This document shows positions 40,113-51,819 of a stretch of DNA of 64,000 nucleotides, one piece after another. The notes under the pieces were generated by a model. It saw only the letters and a list, made by a program, of their open reading frames with translations. It searched no databases and was not told the DNA's origin. Origin of the DNA: Gadus chalcogrammus (taxonomy: Eukaryota; Chordata; Actinopteri; Gadiformes; Gadidae). Position 1 is the first letter of the stretch. Each line of letters opens with the position of its first letter. The position numbers and the translations under genes were made by a program. The stretch is taken from contig NC_079412.1 of assembly GCF_026213295.1 (NCBI RefSeq), positions 15,348,014 through 15,412,013 of the forward strand, given 5' to 3'.

Positions 40113-40548
40113 GCATCACTGGGACCATATTTTACTAGAACATACTTTTATCTGCCTGACACTCCCTCAACAAAACAACATTATATACCATTGTTGATAC
40201 TGGAAGACCGACAAAAAGACTTTGCAGAAAGTTTTCTAAAACAGGAATCAGGTAATTTGAATCAAAATGAGAGAGGTGTGATGATTTCACTTATCTTATT
40301 AACATGTTATTAATATTAATATTCTATAATTGTATATATGTAATAAATATATATATAACTGTTTTATGAAAAAACTTTTAATTACTTTTAATTACTTCTT
40401 AATCTTCTTAATTGTAAGCATAATTCCTTAATGCAACAAATATACTGACATTTTCTACAGCCACATATGAAGTCAGCGAAACATTTGAATCTCACAATTC
40501 CTCTTTACAAACTCTTCCTTTGACCCACTTGCTTTCGTGTCCTTTGTG
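40113..40548 (+). other. Two exon-like segments of unknown identity
   Basis: Segment A, 40113-40251, sits between acceptor TTGCTTCAG and donor GTAATT and is open: ASLGPYFTRTYFYLPDTPST, then ending DFAESFLKQES. Segment B starts at 40461 after acceptor TTTTCTACAG, and joins A in phase to give ATYEVSETFESHNSSLQTLP and a TGA at 40546-40548. A possible donor (GTGAGA) overlaps that stop. I do not recognise the peptide. The upstream frame has no ATG before 40113. It could be the end of an unknown gene, a decayed exon pair, or chance in AT-rich DNA. Confidence 0.25.
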
Positions 40549-41039
40549 AGAAGCATATAGAGTGCTCTGTTTTAATCCTCACATTGTATGAATATGGACA
40601 TCACTTGCCATTCAGAGACCTCTCTAATGTAAATGTGGAGTAACGCCTACTGAGTTTGTACACAGCCTCTAACAGAGGCCTTTTTTCTGCCGTTCCAAAA
40701 TACTTGTGTAAGCTATTGTGTATCTCGCGCATTCCCATAAGCTAATTAGAGGTGGGCCTGGGCTGATATCCTGCATCCCTGTCCCGCCGCTTCCCACCCT
40801 GTAAACGTTTATGACCCCCTGGCGCAGATTGCCTCTGAGATTTGAAGGATTGGCCCCCTGTTGACTCACAGCTGGATGGTGACTGGCCAACTGCTTCTCT
40901 ATCTCTCTCTACCCTCTCTCTCCTTCTCTCTCTGTCTCACTGCCTGTTTAATTTATTTATTAGTAGCCCTGATTTCCCCTTTCCTGCTAACAACTGAAAT
41001 GGGCATCTTAACTTAAAAAGTTAGGCATTGAAATTAAAT

Positions 41040-41126
41040 GCTACCACTGTGATTTCGGGGAGTGCTCACACAAGGGCTCACACAAGGGTGGGGGATTTAA
41101 GCACTCCCCAAAAACACAGTGGTAGC
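41040..41126. repeat. 27-bp-arm imperfect hairpin
   Basis: Arms 41040-41066 and 41100-41126 pair at 25 of 27 positions. The 33-bp loop and its left border hold two direct copies of GCTCACACAAGGG. Either a precursor-like stem-loop or a fold-back element; no known family recognised. Confidence 0.8.
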
Positions 41127-41837
41127 CGCAGTGCTCCGTTACACAAACTCATAATAAGCAGTGAGCCGTAGGGAATTGACCAGACAATCTCTAGTCAATC
41201 AGTGGCTTACTGGGACTGAGAAGCGGACACAGTGGGTGTCTTTCCATACATACAGTATGTCCTTGTTTAACCCCCACACGCTCTATTGTTGTTATTGGGA
41301 GCACTTGTCATATTCACACATTAACAAAAGCGGGCCTGTTGGTATGTTTACCTCTGCACAGGAACCACTGGGCAATTCTCCGTTAAATTACAGCCATGTG
41401 TGGGCCAACTGATCTCTCCCCCTCACCCGCCAGCCTCCCATTAATAGAGCTTCACACTCTTTCACACTTCTTTGGGGCTGGGCCAGTTCCTTGTTGACCG
41501 TTGTGATTGCTATGAAGTGTTAGGGAACGAAAACCACACAGACTTTCCTTTGTCACCCTTAGATGAAAAATACATGTAATCATTTATTTTTTTACGCTTA
41601 ACATTTCGCATTTCACTGCAAAAGCTTTAACCTAAATTGCTAGAAAGGCAAAATGCACAAAGACTTGTTTCTCATAACAAAGTTTTACATAACAAAGAAG
41701 CTTTGCCCAGAGATGGAGAAAAATGCTAAATTGTATAGAATGCTGGGGAACATAAATTCCCGCAGCCCAACCCCCAACGTTCTCCTGGTGTGAGACAAAT
41801 AAACAGCCACCTTGTTATCTCTGAGGACTCACATCTC

Positions 41838-42216
41838 TGAGTTTTAACATCAGAGTCATTGGTAACTCCTGTGTCACTGACTTGGTTCCCTGGATTTAAA
41901 GACAGAGTCATCAGTTTTTCAAGTTCCTCAACTCGTTTGGTCCTCCGTGATTAAAGACGTTCATCAGTACTTCCTGTGTCTTCAACTGGCTTGGTTTCTA
42001 TGTGTTTAAAGACAGATTCATTACAACTTTCTGTGTCCTCCACTGACTGGGTTCTCTGTGTTTGAAGACAGATTCATTAGTACTTACTGTGAAGGCAAGT
42101 GGATGGTTCTCTAAAGACGGATTCATTAGTACTTCCTGTGTCCCCAATTGGATGGTTCTCTCTGTTTAAAGAAAGAATCATCATTGCTTCCTGTTCCTCA
42201 ACTGGCTGTGCCTCAG
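41838..42216 (+). repeat. Minisatellite, 51-57 bp unit
   Basis: About seven diverged tandem units, each with TTTAAAGACAGATTCATTAG, a variable ACTTCCTGTGTC block and CAACTGGCTTGGTTCTCTGTG-like ends. Unit lengths counted by eye are 55, 56, 54, 56, 51 and 53 bp. It ends in a small hairpin, GGCTGTGCC...GGCACAGCC (about 42202-42225). No open frame spans it on either strand. Confidence 0.8.
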
Positions 42217-44808
42217 CTGGCACAGCCAGCACACATTAATTGCCAATTGTTTTTATTTATTTAACATATATTAACGTGTTTTTATTTTTTATAATGTGCT
42301 AGCATCAATAATATATATAATTAATAACCTCAATTTATACATATCTAAATCATATTTAATTATATAACCTCTAAACTTTCAAACTGCAAGCCGTGCATAG
42401 TGCTTTTCAAAGCTGCAGAGTTAGAAGTACATAACATGACCTTGGATCGACAGAAGTGAAATGTTTCCCCCTCAGTTCGCACTGCCTTTATTGTACACTG
42501 ACCTTACCAAATAATAGAACAAAATACATGTGCTTCTGAAAAGGATTACCATTCAAAGGAGGTGCTTTTGATCAATAATAAAAGCCACACCATAGCAATG
42601 ACTGCCTTGCAGCCTCTGTGTGCTGGATAATGCTGTGTTTAACTGACAATCATAGAAGACAAAAGAATGCGCTCAGATGGATTCGGAAAATGCCGAATGG
42701 GCCCCTTTAGCAGTGATTGTATTGTACAACAACGTCCTACGTTGCTGTAACACTGCTGCCACAAAGCGCCAATGTTGACAACAATGATGTACATTGATTT
42801 TGAATTAATACTTGAAAGCAATAAGTTGGAAATCAATAAAAGCAGAAAAAGTCAGTGCCTTTCTTTGCACACTTAATCGGTTCCTTTCGCCGTACATTTT
42901 GATGTTATGTTACAAAATGTTACATTTGAACATTTTACATTGATTAACCAATTACCAAAGTAACCAGGAAGAGCCCACTGAGCCTGTTAATGGGACCAGA
43001 AATAGTCTTGTTCTATTGTCACAGTCCCAGTTCCTGCTTCAGGAAATGTCTTCACTTCTTAATGTTTCTCTGCTACAAAAACACTGGCTAACCATGGTTC
43101 CCTTGCAGGCTGTTCTCTGCCGTAGGTCGGTGGTGGAATGGTCCCTGGTTTAATACAGCGCTGAGGAGTCTCCATGAGCCTCCAAAAGCTACCACCAATC
43201 TCCAGCTATCAAGAGAAGGCTTGTAAATGCCAGAAGTTCGGATCTCAGTATTACTATAAAAGGCGGTAGAACTTGCAAACGGGTTCATACATGTTAGTTT
43301 TATGTGCCTCAGTAATGGTAAAGTATCCTAACAAGAAATGTGTAAAGCAAAGTAAAGCAAAGCTATAGGCAGAAATGTTATGGAAATGACCTTCATGAAA
43401 GCATGCTACTGTTAAACCATCGATTCCGATATTAGGGTCACAGTTCTCGACCCCCCTACAATGTCAACTAAAGTTTCACCCTTGAGCCAAAGAATGCTAA
43501 CATGTTTGAGGACATTACCGCGTTAAAACCTGCTATTCAATCAAGAGTTTGTCTCCCATATGCTTTGTCTCAACGAGACCTAATTTTAGAGTGAACCAGT
43601 TGTACCTTAATTGGACAGAAACCAAAACGACTGAAACCGAAGGAACTGGTTTTTAGGGCCCGGCGATGAGACACATTGGAGGGTACGGCTGTGGGAATAC
43701 TGAAACAACTGGAGACAGGGGCAGCAGCCCGTCAGGCTGGAGTATGCCATGGCTTATATGATGCATTTGTTGAGAACACTATTTACGGAGTCCATCTGAC
43801 TTAAAGGATTTTCACACAGATGTGAAATATCTCATCCTTCTTAAATTCCTTCTTTGGTCCTTTCATCTTTTACTGAGTCGTAATAAACGACACATGTTCA
43901 ATTCACAATTCTCTACCAAGTGTTCAGTTGTCTTTGTTTGTCCACCTCAAGGCCAGTGTTGTTACTGTCGGAGGGAGATTCATTGGGCCATGCTTTGCTT
44001 CCTCAAAATAGGCATGTTTTCGCCATCCTTTAGAAAAGGGTTAGGATATAGAAAATATCAATTGAATGGCAACCTTCCATCGGTTGTTTTCTGTCTCCAT
44101 TATTGACCACTGATGAGGCTTTTATTTTTTTATTTACTGGCCCAGGTCAAGGTTTTTAGAAGTCATTTGTACTATGGATTCTTTATTGTCATCTTGGAAC
44201 ACCACCGCTGTTGAGTTCAACATTTTCCAATACAAATATACACGCAATCATTTCCTGCAAACATAAATACAGCATGAATATAAAAAAGGCTTTGAAAAAT
44301 ACTTTGTGGCGAGGGTGAAAGGCAAAGAAATATAAGTTGAGCTTAAACCATTATCATTTTGAAGGATGAATAAACACAATTGCACAATTCAATTCTGTTC
44401 CAGATCTCAATTTGAGTGTTAGGCTCGCTCTTTATTCCATATATCACATTTTTCTGCTCTGAAGGAAGGCAATATAGAGGAAATTGGTCATGATTTGGTC
44501 AACAAGTGTGGATTTATGGCACAACTGCGAACAGTTTACATTGTTTGGATTGATTGTAGCAGAAGCAGTGCATTCAAGCATAGTTTCCTATTGGGGTCAT
44601 AAACTGTCTAGACAACTATCCCCTCCTTTCCACCTTCAACCAGGGCCCATAAGAGCAATTGTTTTGCCCAATGTATTGGGTTGTATTTGTCTTACAATTA
44701 TCACATATGGCGTCATAAAAATCCCCTTTCACATAGAATGAAAGAATTTCCCATTGCATGAATGCTTAGTCATGTATATCAGTGTTCCTGTATACTCCAT
44801 AGTATCCG

Positions 44809-44870
44809 TTTACATTCACATTTAGTCATTTAATAGACCCTTTATCAAGAATACCTTCCAAGTGACACTT
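44809..44870 (+). mobile_element. Fragment of a common teleost interspersed repeat
   Basis: TTTACATTCACATTTAGTCA, then TTTAATAGACCCTTTATCAA and CCAAGTGACA. This is a diverged copy of the ATTTAGTCATTTAGCAGACGC-type motif that I know from many teleost genomes. Only about 60 bp are recognisable. Confidence 0.5.
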
Positions 44871-46199
44871 GGCATATAATCTATAGTAAAGCAACTTTAT
44901 GTCCAAGCCCTTCATGACAACCACAAACCACCAGATTGAAGCATAGCTGCTCATACGTTTTTGAACTTTGCAGTATTATGATATATTATAAACACATTCT
45001 GTGCTGAATTTGAATCTATATTAACCAAAAGGGACGCCATCCTCCCACCTATTGAGATACAATTAGTTTGATAGATATTTTGTTTGATTGTTTGTACATT
45101 TTAGGTCCTCAATTAAGCCTTCTGCTCCCTTGCCGGATCTCTTTGCAAATGAGAAATTACTAATATCTCGCTGGTTATATTCATATATTTCTATAAGAAG
45201 GTATTAGGCATATACCTGTATATTGGTTAATATTGTGTTCAGTGGATCATGGATCCGTGCTTTTGAGGAGTGCTGGTCTTCAGCTTTGATGACATGAGCG
45301 AAGATGAGCTGCAACAAGACAAAATGGGTTGGACCGGTCTGTCTCTTAATGAGGGCAATAAATTCTTTTCCACCCTTAACATTCACCACAACCTCATGGA
45401 CACACAGCACGACAGTCCCAACCGTTAACATTAAGTTCAAAGCTAATGCTAAAGACAAATGGTGCTTGTCATAAACTTACTTACCTACAGTTTTCCCTGA
45501 AGTGGATAGACATTATCTGAAAGGAAATAAGGGGTTGTTTATTATATTCCCCAAAGACAAACATGGAAAACAAACACCTATCAAGGGTCCAAAATGCATT
45601 AGTTGGCATAGCAAAATAAGTGGTGGCTTAATCTACAGATTCAGCTTTGTGAAAACACAGGTCATATTGTTAAGCATCAGCTCAGTTAAGTTAATTTGCG
45701 TTAACCGAATCTATGTGCATGCAATACTCTATTGTGTGTGGAACATTGTCATTAACATTCAGGGTCGCTTTTTACACCAATTTCAATATAACACAACTGA
45801 TCTTATCAAACAAATAACACCTTGAAGGCTAATATGAATTAAATACTACAAAGTCCTAAATAAATATATTTATAGGCCTAATATATCTATAAAAAAAACA
45901 TTGCTATGATCAATGCTATGATAAAGGATATTAGTATTTTTTTTCTGAGGAAAAATTGAGCCTCAACAAAGCTCTAAGAAAAACACACAATTATCAGTTT
46001 TAATCAAACTATTGGTAAGACATATATGAAGCAAAATACGTCATTTGTAGGCCTATTTGGTTTGAGACCAGGCATTAATAATCCAAGATATTTCACGTAA
46101 AATATCAACGAGTAGGCCTATCTAGTTGAAAAGTCAGTAGGGAAGGATTTACTTTACTTCGAAATACAAAAAGAATCTTGAAGAAGGGAAGAAGTGTGG

Positions 46200-46474
46200 A
46201 CTGGTGCTCCTCCCTCGTCCATCCACTAGTAGCGCTCCTCCCGCCCCCTACGGCCCCTCTGCTCTTCTCATCAATAGCACCGATTTGAATAATGTGTGAG
46301 CGCTTGGACTAGAGCCAATCAGCTGTCAGGGGGGCATGATAAATCGCAATGCATTATTGATAATAATAATTACGTTGACATGCGCATTTCTACTTGAGGG
46401 GCTAATTTCCAACCCGAAGAATTTGGAAAGAAGGGAGAAATATTTCAGGACTATTTGCTGCTGATGGTTGCACC
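46200..46474 (+). promoter_or_regulatory. sall4: Probable sall4 promoter and 5' UTR
   Basis: A CCAAT box at 46315-46319 is followed directly by an E-box CAGCTG (46320-46325) and an AT-rich GATAAAT stretch near 46338, about 135 bp before the ATG. The segment is locally richer in GC and CpG than its upstream flank. An upstream ATG at 46464 opens a short overlapping frame. Core-promoter position is inferred, not shown. Confidence 0.45.
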
Positions 46475-46541
46475 ATGTCGAGGCGCAAGCAAGCAAAGCC
46501 GCAGCACATCAATTCGGATGAACCCGGCTCGTCAGAAATAG
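46475..46541 (+). CDS. sall4: sall4 coding exon 1
   Basis: The exon encodes [22 protein letters not shown] and ends at donor GTAAGA. The start context CACCATG is strong. The first 12 residues are the known spalt motif that recruits the NuRD complex through RBBP4/7. A 1.9-kb intron follows. Confidence 0.95.
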
Positions 46542-49500
46542 GTAAGAGAGTGGATATTTGGTTTGTGTCCGCAGAGTTTACTGAAAGTTTGCTCTAGTCC
46601 TCTGCTGTTTCTAAAGTAGCACTTTTAACTTAGCTACCTTGCATTGTTCTCGCACTTTGACCTGCAAAGTGACCCTTGCTGTTGACCAAGTTTCGGTCTT
46701 TAAACTGTCTTCTGAGTTTTTTCATCTAGCGAAAGTGTTTGATCAAAGTGAAGATAATGGGCAGAATCTTTTTCATTCATCGTTTAAGGACTCCGATTCT
46801 CTCGGACGAGTTCTAGTTGCTCATCGATAACTGATTATGGAGGCTCGACATGACCACGAGTAGGCTAATTTACCCGAGTGGAAATTATTACAGTTCACTT
46901 TTCAACTTTTAACCAAAAGCAGGCATTCAGTCGTGGTATTCCTCTCGTTTTGTGTTTTGATTTAAAGGACTACCTTTTGATTCTGCTCACGTTACCTTTT
47001 GGATTTCCAAACTTCATAGATTTGTTTTGTGTTGCCAGTAGCCCGCTGATGGTACAAGTGGCATTATATAGTGACTATTAGTTATATTGAGTTTGCATCA
47101 AATCATTTTACATTTTTGTCGTGTAGTCCTATAGGTTGGGTTATTTTGGTTTATATAATTGGAAATTGCCCTTTTGTATATTCGCAATGTTGGTGCTGGC
47201 ACGACAATATGCAAGTTTCAACAAGGTTTGTTGTAGTGTATTTAACAGCACGTGTTTATTGAGGTTCTGCTTCAAAAAAAAAAAAGTTTGCAATTTTTTT
47301 CCTCCCTCTAAACAAAGGTAGTTTACAAATCCGTATGAAATGTGACTCGGGAGTAAGCTGACCTAAAGGCAATAAATCCCCTAGTTTAATGCATGACTGT
47401 TTCCTTTGGTACATATGGGGAGTGGTGGGGGGATGGAGCATTCAGCTCTTTTTTGAGACGGGGAGGGGGTGCGTTTGGCGTTGCCCTATTTAAACCATGT
47501 CGTGGACACATTTCCTGATGACACAAATGGGAACGCTAACAAATGTCCACATTAATAAATACTACGCCCCATTACTATTTCTTTTTTTTGACCATTTTCA
47601 ATTCTCTACCTTCATTGATCTGCCAAGTTATTTCAACTATGAACCCTACAATAGGTGACCAGAATCACTCATCTAGATTGCGTGCCACGAAGTGGAAGTG
47701 TTTTTTAATTGCTAAAGGCCTATTACTATATATATATATATAGTTGGATCTTTTTAGATTTAAACACCACTAATATCCCCAGGTTTGACTTACGGCCACG
47801 TCTTTTGTAAAGTGTATTTAATGAATCATTGATGAAATATCAAGGACAAGGTTCGCCTATATTTTCAAAAAGAATGCGGGAGTCCGTTTTTCTTTCCCCC
47901 CACTGTATGATGCCTGGTGAGCAATTAACAACTCTACCATTTTTGTGTGAGAATGCAAACAAGTAGGCTACTTGCCCCTCGCTGAGTGCATTAGCATTTG
48001 ACAATGCCCATACATAGGCCATTTGAGGAATGCACCATGGTGAGAAGATTCGCTGAATAAAAATGTATTCAAAGTTTAATTTGGCTAATGTAATTTACTT
48101 TACATTCAGATTGTTCTTGTAGGCAAATTAATCTCGCCAGCGTTCATACCAACCTTGACGTATGTTCAATGTCATATTAACCACCATATTTGTTATGAGC
48201 ATGGGTTAGTCAATTGTGGAATAATCCCAAATGATTTGGCATTGTTTGTTGTCGGTACCTTGGTCCTCATGTACTTTTGAAAAGTAGATGGCGCCCTCTG
48301 CTGGACATCGAGATTCCATGATTATTGTCCTAGTATAGAAATTTATTTTATTCTAGCTACCTTTGTTAATTTTTAAACAAACCACTATCAATGTTTTCAT
48401 TCACCACAAACCTGCTCTTATCAAGATTTTGTCTTTTCTTATTTTAGGAGTCACTTCATGTGGACAAGCTGAAGAAACAGGACGGGAGATGAAGAGATTC
48501 AGAATGGACAATACCAAGGTCTGCAACAAGTGTTGCGCTGAATTCTTTGATGAGACTGAATTCCAGGAACATGAGAAAAATTGCACTAAAAGTCAACAGG
48601 TGGTCATCTTGAGGAATGGCTATGGGAACGGGGTTCCGGAGGACCATTCACAAGGTTCTTCCGATGGTGCAAATAGTGACCCTGATGATGGCCAGTCAAG
48701 CAGTCACTCCCTATCCAACAACCATACAGAGTTGGCAGACGAGATCAAATCGATTGCAGAGGAGTCGGGTCAAAAAGACAGAACAGAGATGTCCCCCAGC
48801 TCTGAGATGACGTTCAGATCCAGCAAGATGCAAGATTCAAATGTAACTCTAGAGTCAATGAGTGCCACTAAGGTGGCTGTCACTCAGCATTCTTCAAAAC
48901 ACGCGCATCTGTCGTCATCCAAAGAGGCGCTGCAAACCATACCAATGATCTTGGAACAGTTGGTGTGTCTCCAGCAACAGCAGCTCCATCAGATCCAGCT
49001 GACGGAGCAGATTAGAATTCAGGTGGCCATGATGGCACCTCAAGGTCTCCACTCGGCTCTCGGGGCCGCAGTGGACCCACTCAAAGCCCTCGGTGCCCAT
49101 CTCTCTCAACAGCTCTCTGCTGCCGCAGCTCTCATAGGTAAAAGAACAGGCAGTCAGAGCCTCTCCATGGAGACCATGAAGCAGAGTCGACTACCTCAAA
49201 TCACTGGTATCCCCACCTCTTTGACTGAAGGACTGGGAAACTTCACCACTAAAGCTGACATTTCAAAGGGAGTTTCAGACCTGGCCCATCGCCTACCAGC
49301 AATTTTGCCACAGACTGCCGGGGTCAATGGTTTCCCCAGCCCCTTTGCTGGCCTTCAGGCTGGTATTGAGGCCTCTAAAAAAGCAAAGGCCAAGATGCTG
49401 AATCTTCCTTCCGAGTCAAAGAATAGCGAGTCACCATACAGGCACAAGTGCAAGTACTGTGGCAAGACTTTTGGAAATGATAGCGCTCTGCAGATTCACC

Positions 49501-51819
49501 TGCGTTCTCACACTGGAGAACGGCCTTTCAAATGTAACATCTGTGGTAACCGCTTCACCACCAAGGGAAACCTCAAAGTGCATTTCCAAAGGCACAAGGA
49601 GAAATACCCCAACATCAAGATGAACCCCCATCCTGTTCCAGAGCACCTCGATAACATTCCCACCAGCAGTGGCATTCCCTATGGCATGTCCATGCCCTAC
49701 GACGAGGCCAACCTCACCGACGTGAAACCAGTGGTCGGCAGTCCAATGGCTGGGCCCCACCAGTCATCTATACCAGGGTTGAAAAATCCATTTGAAGGCA
49801 TTATGAGTGATCAGTTCTCCCTGAGGCCCTCGCCATCACCAAGTGAGTCTGCATCGCTTTCCTCAAACATGTTTGGCCACGACGTGGGCTTCGAGCAGAT
49901 CCAAGATTCTAAAGATCTGATCAGAGCACTGCACCACGTCAACGGCGGCGGCCAGTCGGGAGATCAAAGCTCTGGAACGGCCAAACTCCAGCAGATGGTC
50001 GACGGCCTGGAGAAGAGGACCAAGGATCCCAACGAATGTGTCATTTGCCACCGGGTGCTCAGCTGCCAGAGCTCTCTCAAAATGCATTACCGCACGCACA
50101 CGGGCGAGAGGCCTTACAAGTGCAAGATCTGCGGCCGTGCGTTCTCCACAAAGGGCAACCTGAAGGCCCATTACGGGGTGCACCGGGCCAACACGCCTCT
50201 CAGGATGCAGCACTCTTGTCCCATCTGCCAGAAGAAGTTCACCAACGCCGTGGTCTTGCAGCAGCACATTCGCATGCACATGGGCGGGCAAATCCCAAAC
50301 ACCCCCGTGCCAGAGAGCCAAATCGAGGCTGCCGAAGCAATGGATTCCGTGTTGGACGACGAAAGGTCCATGGATATCAACGGCTTTGATGACAGTATGG
50401 ATGAGCCAGAGGAGGAGCTGCATTCCAAAGAGATGCCGACCGAAGTGTCTCTACCACCTCCTACCACTGAAGAGCCAGCACACCAGCAGCCCGCTCCTCT
50501 TGCATCTCCCTTTTCAAGCCTGGAGGTTTTAAAGGATCTCTCCTCCGCTCTTTCACTGAAGCGCCAGAGCAGCACTGCCTCAGAAAGTGAGGGGACGTCC
50601 AAGGAGTCTCCCCCTACGTTGCAAGAGCAGGTCTTTCACAACGACCGTAGTCCTGCCATCTCGGAGGCTGCCATGTCCTACCATTCCTTCTCCCCCTTAA
50701 CAAGCATGGCCAATGGCCACACAAAGTCTCCAGACTCTGAGGATGATTCCCCACAGTACGCTTCGAGACCAGACTCTGATGGTGGTGCTCAAGAAGGCAA
50801 CGAGTCCAGTGGAGCCCTTGACCTCACAGCCCCCAGCAGCTTCGTCCCTAAAGTTATTAAAGACGAACCTGGCCTGCCCTACACAAATGGAGATTATGGT
50901 AAATATGTTTTTTGTTTTTTTTGACATATTTTACAGATATTATTATGAAAATAATGCATTGTTGTTCCTGCCCTTAATATAATCTTTCTTTTTGCAGCTC
51001 ACCTGCCTTTCACCAGAATGCCCCTTAGTCTTGCCGGTCTGGAGATGAAGATTCCTCCAGAGAATCCCCTGGGGGCCCATGGCTTGTTTAGCTCCCAGCT
51101 GCCACAGGGAACTGGCATGACGTCATCCAACTCCAGTGTGTCGCGAAGGTCTACCAAACAGCATCTCTGCAATGCCTGTGGCAAGAACTTCTCATCTGCC
51201 AGTGCCCTTCAGATCCATGAACGCACTCATACCGGGGAGAAGCCCTTTGCCTGCACTATCTGTGGGAGAGCTTTCACCACCAAGGGAAACCTAAAGGTAT
51301 GCATCCTCTGGCACGAAAAGCTATCACCTATTATTTTATTAACACAACTTTTCAACAGAGCATTAATTATTTTTTGTTTGTTTCTAGGTACATGTTGGAA
51401 CCCACATGTGGAACAACACTTCGAGGCGTGGCCAGCGTATGTCATTGGATAATCCAATGGCTCTGATGGCCATGGGCTCCGAAGCGAAGATGCAAGAGAT
51501 GATGCAAGCGCCCAAAGAGTTGGGTCCTCCAGCCATGAACTTTGACCCATCACTATGGAACCAGTACGCGGCTGTCTTCAGTAGCGGCATGGCCATGAAG
51601 ACCAATGAGATCTCAGTCATCCAGGGGGGTGGGATCCCATATCCTGGTAGCCTTGCTGGTGGGCCTATGGCTGGCTCTACCGGTGGCCTAATGAAGATGG
51701 ACGGGTCCCACTCTGGCCTGCCTGCTTCCATGGCTGAAATGGAAAAGAACGGCTCTGGTGGTGTGTCAAAATCACAATTTTCCCATTTTATGGAAGAGGG
51801 TAAAATCGCTGTCAATTAG
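46475..51819 (+). CDS. sall4: Spalt-like transcription factor SALL4, four coding exons
   Basis: Coding exons are 46475-46541, 48448-50898, 50998-51296 and 51388-51819 (stop TAG). They give 3249 nt, about 1082 aa, close to human SALL4. In order: [13 protein letters not shown] (the NuRD-binding motif of the spalt family); a C2HC finger from Cys48; a Gln-rich region at about 191-218 used for spalt-spalt dimerisation; a C2H2 pair at 357-405; a triple cluster at 553-634; an IKDE sumoylation-type site at 826-829; and a C-terminal C2H2 pair at 897-945. The family acts in the nucleus as a repressor and maintains pluripotent, germ-line and limb/fin progenitor cells. SALL4 rather than SALL1, 2 or 3 is supported by neighbours zfp64 and atp9a and by the small number of clusters. 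No frame defects were seen. Confidence 0.96.
48290..48304 (-). promoter_or_regulatory. CTCF-like site in sall4 intron 1
   Basis: The minus strand reads CCAGCAGAGGGCGCC, which fits the core CTCF consensus at every strong position. It lies about 145 bp before sall4 exon 2. Confidence 0.6.
48448..50898 (+). CDS. sall4: sall4 coding exon 2 (large central exon)
   Basis: This 2451-bp exon follows acceptor ...ATTTTAG and carries the C2HC finger, Gln-rich region, first C2H2 pair and triple cluster. The methionine at 48363 that opens the longer frame lies in intron 1 and is not the start. The donor is GTAAAT in a Gly/Ala split codon. A single large exon with most of the protein is typical of spalt genes. 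Confidence 0.96.
50998..51296 (+). CDS. sall4: sall4 coding exon 3
   Basis: Acceptor is TTTTGCAG and donor GTATGC. It encodes [20 protein letters not shown], then the finger [20 protein letters not shown] and most of a second finger, ending exactly at ...TTKGNLK. Reading through the donor breaks the finger, so splicing to exon 4 is required. Confidence 0.95.
51388..51819 (+). CDS. sall4: sall4 coding exon 4 (terminal)
   Basis: The acceptor is TTTCTAG. The first codons ([18 protein letters not shown]) supply the two His of the last finger, followed by the WNN..RRG block typical of spalt proteins. The rest is a Met/Gly-rich tail of unknown function ending at TAG 51817-51819. Confidence 0.95.
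   Translation, partial: VHVGTHMWNNTSRRGQRMSLDNPMALMAMGSEAKMQEMMQAPKELGPPAMNFDPSLWNQYAAVFSSGMAMKTNEISVIQGGGIPYPGSLAGGPMAGSTGGLMKMDGSHSGLPASMAEMEKNGSGGVSKSQFSHFMEEGKIAVN

Larger units (their letters stand above)
39076..46199. other. zfp64-sall4 spacer, right part
   Basis: It holds the exon-like pair at 40.1-40.5 kb, the hairpin at 41.04 kb, the 56-bp minisatellite and a 60-bp interspersed repeat. A T-box core, AGGTGTGA, lies at 40274-40281. No recognised gene. Confidence 0.45.

Noticed and set aside
48363..48447. Upstream methionine extending the large sall4 frame
   Set aside because: The extension is intron 1. A clear ...ATTTTAG acceptor at 48447 joins in phase to exon 1 with the family N-terminus at 46475.
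49863..50423. 186-residue minus-strand frame within sall4 exon 2
   Set aside because: It is an antisense shadow of the triple zinc-finger cluster, with no independent evidence.
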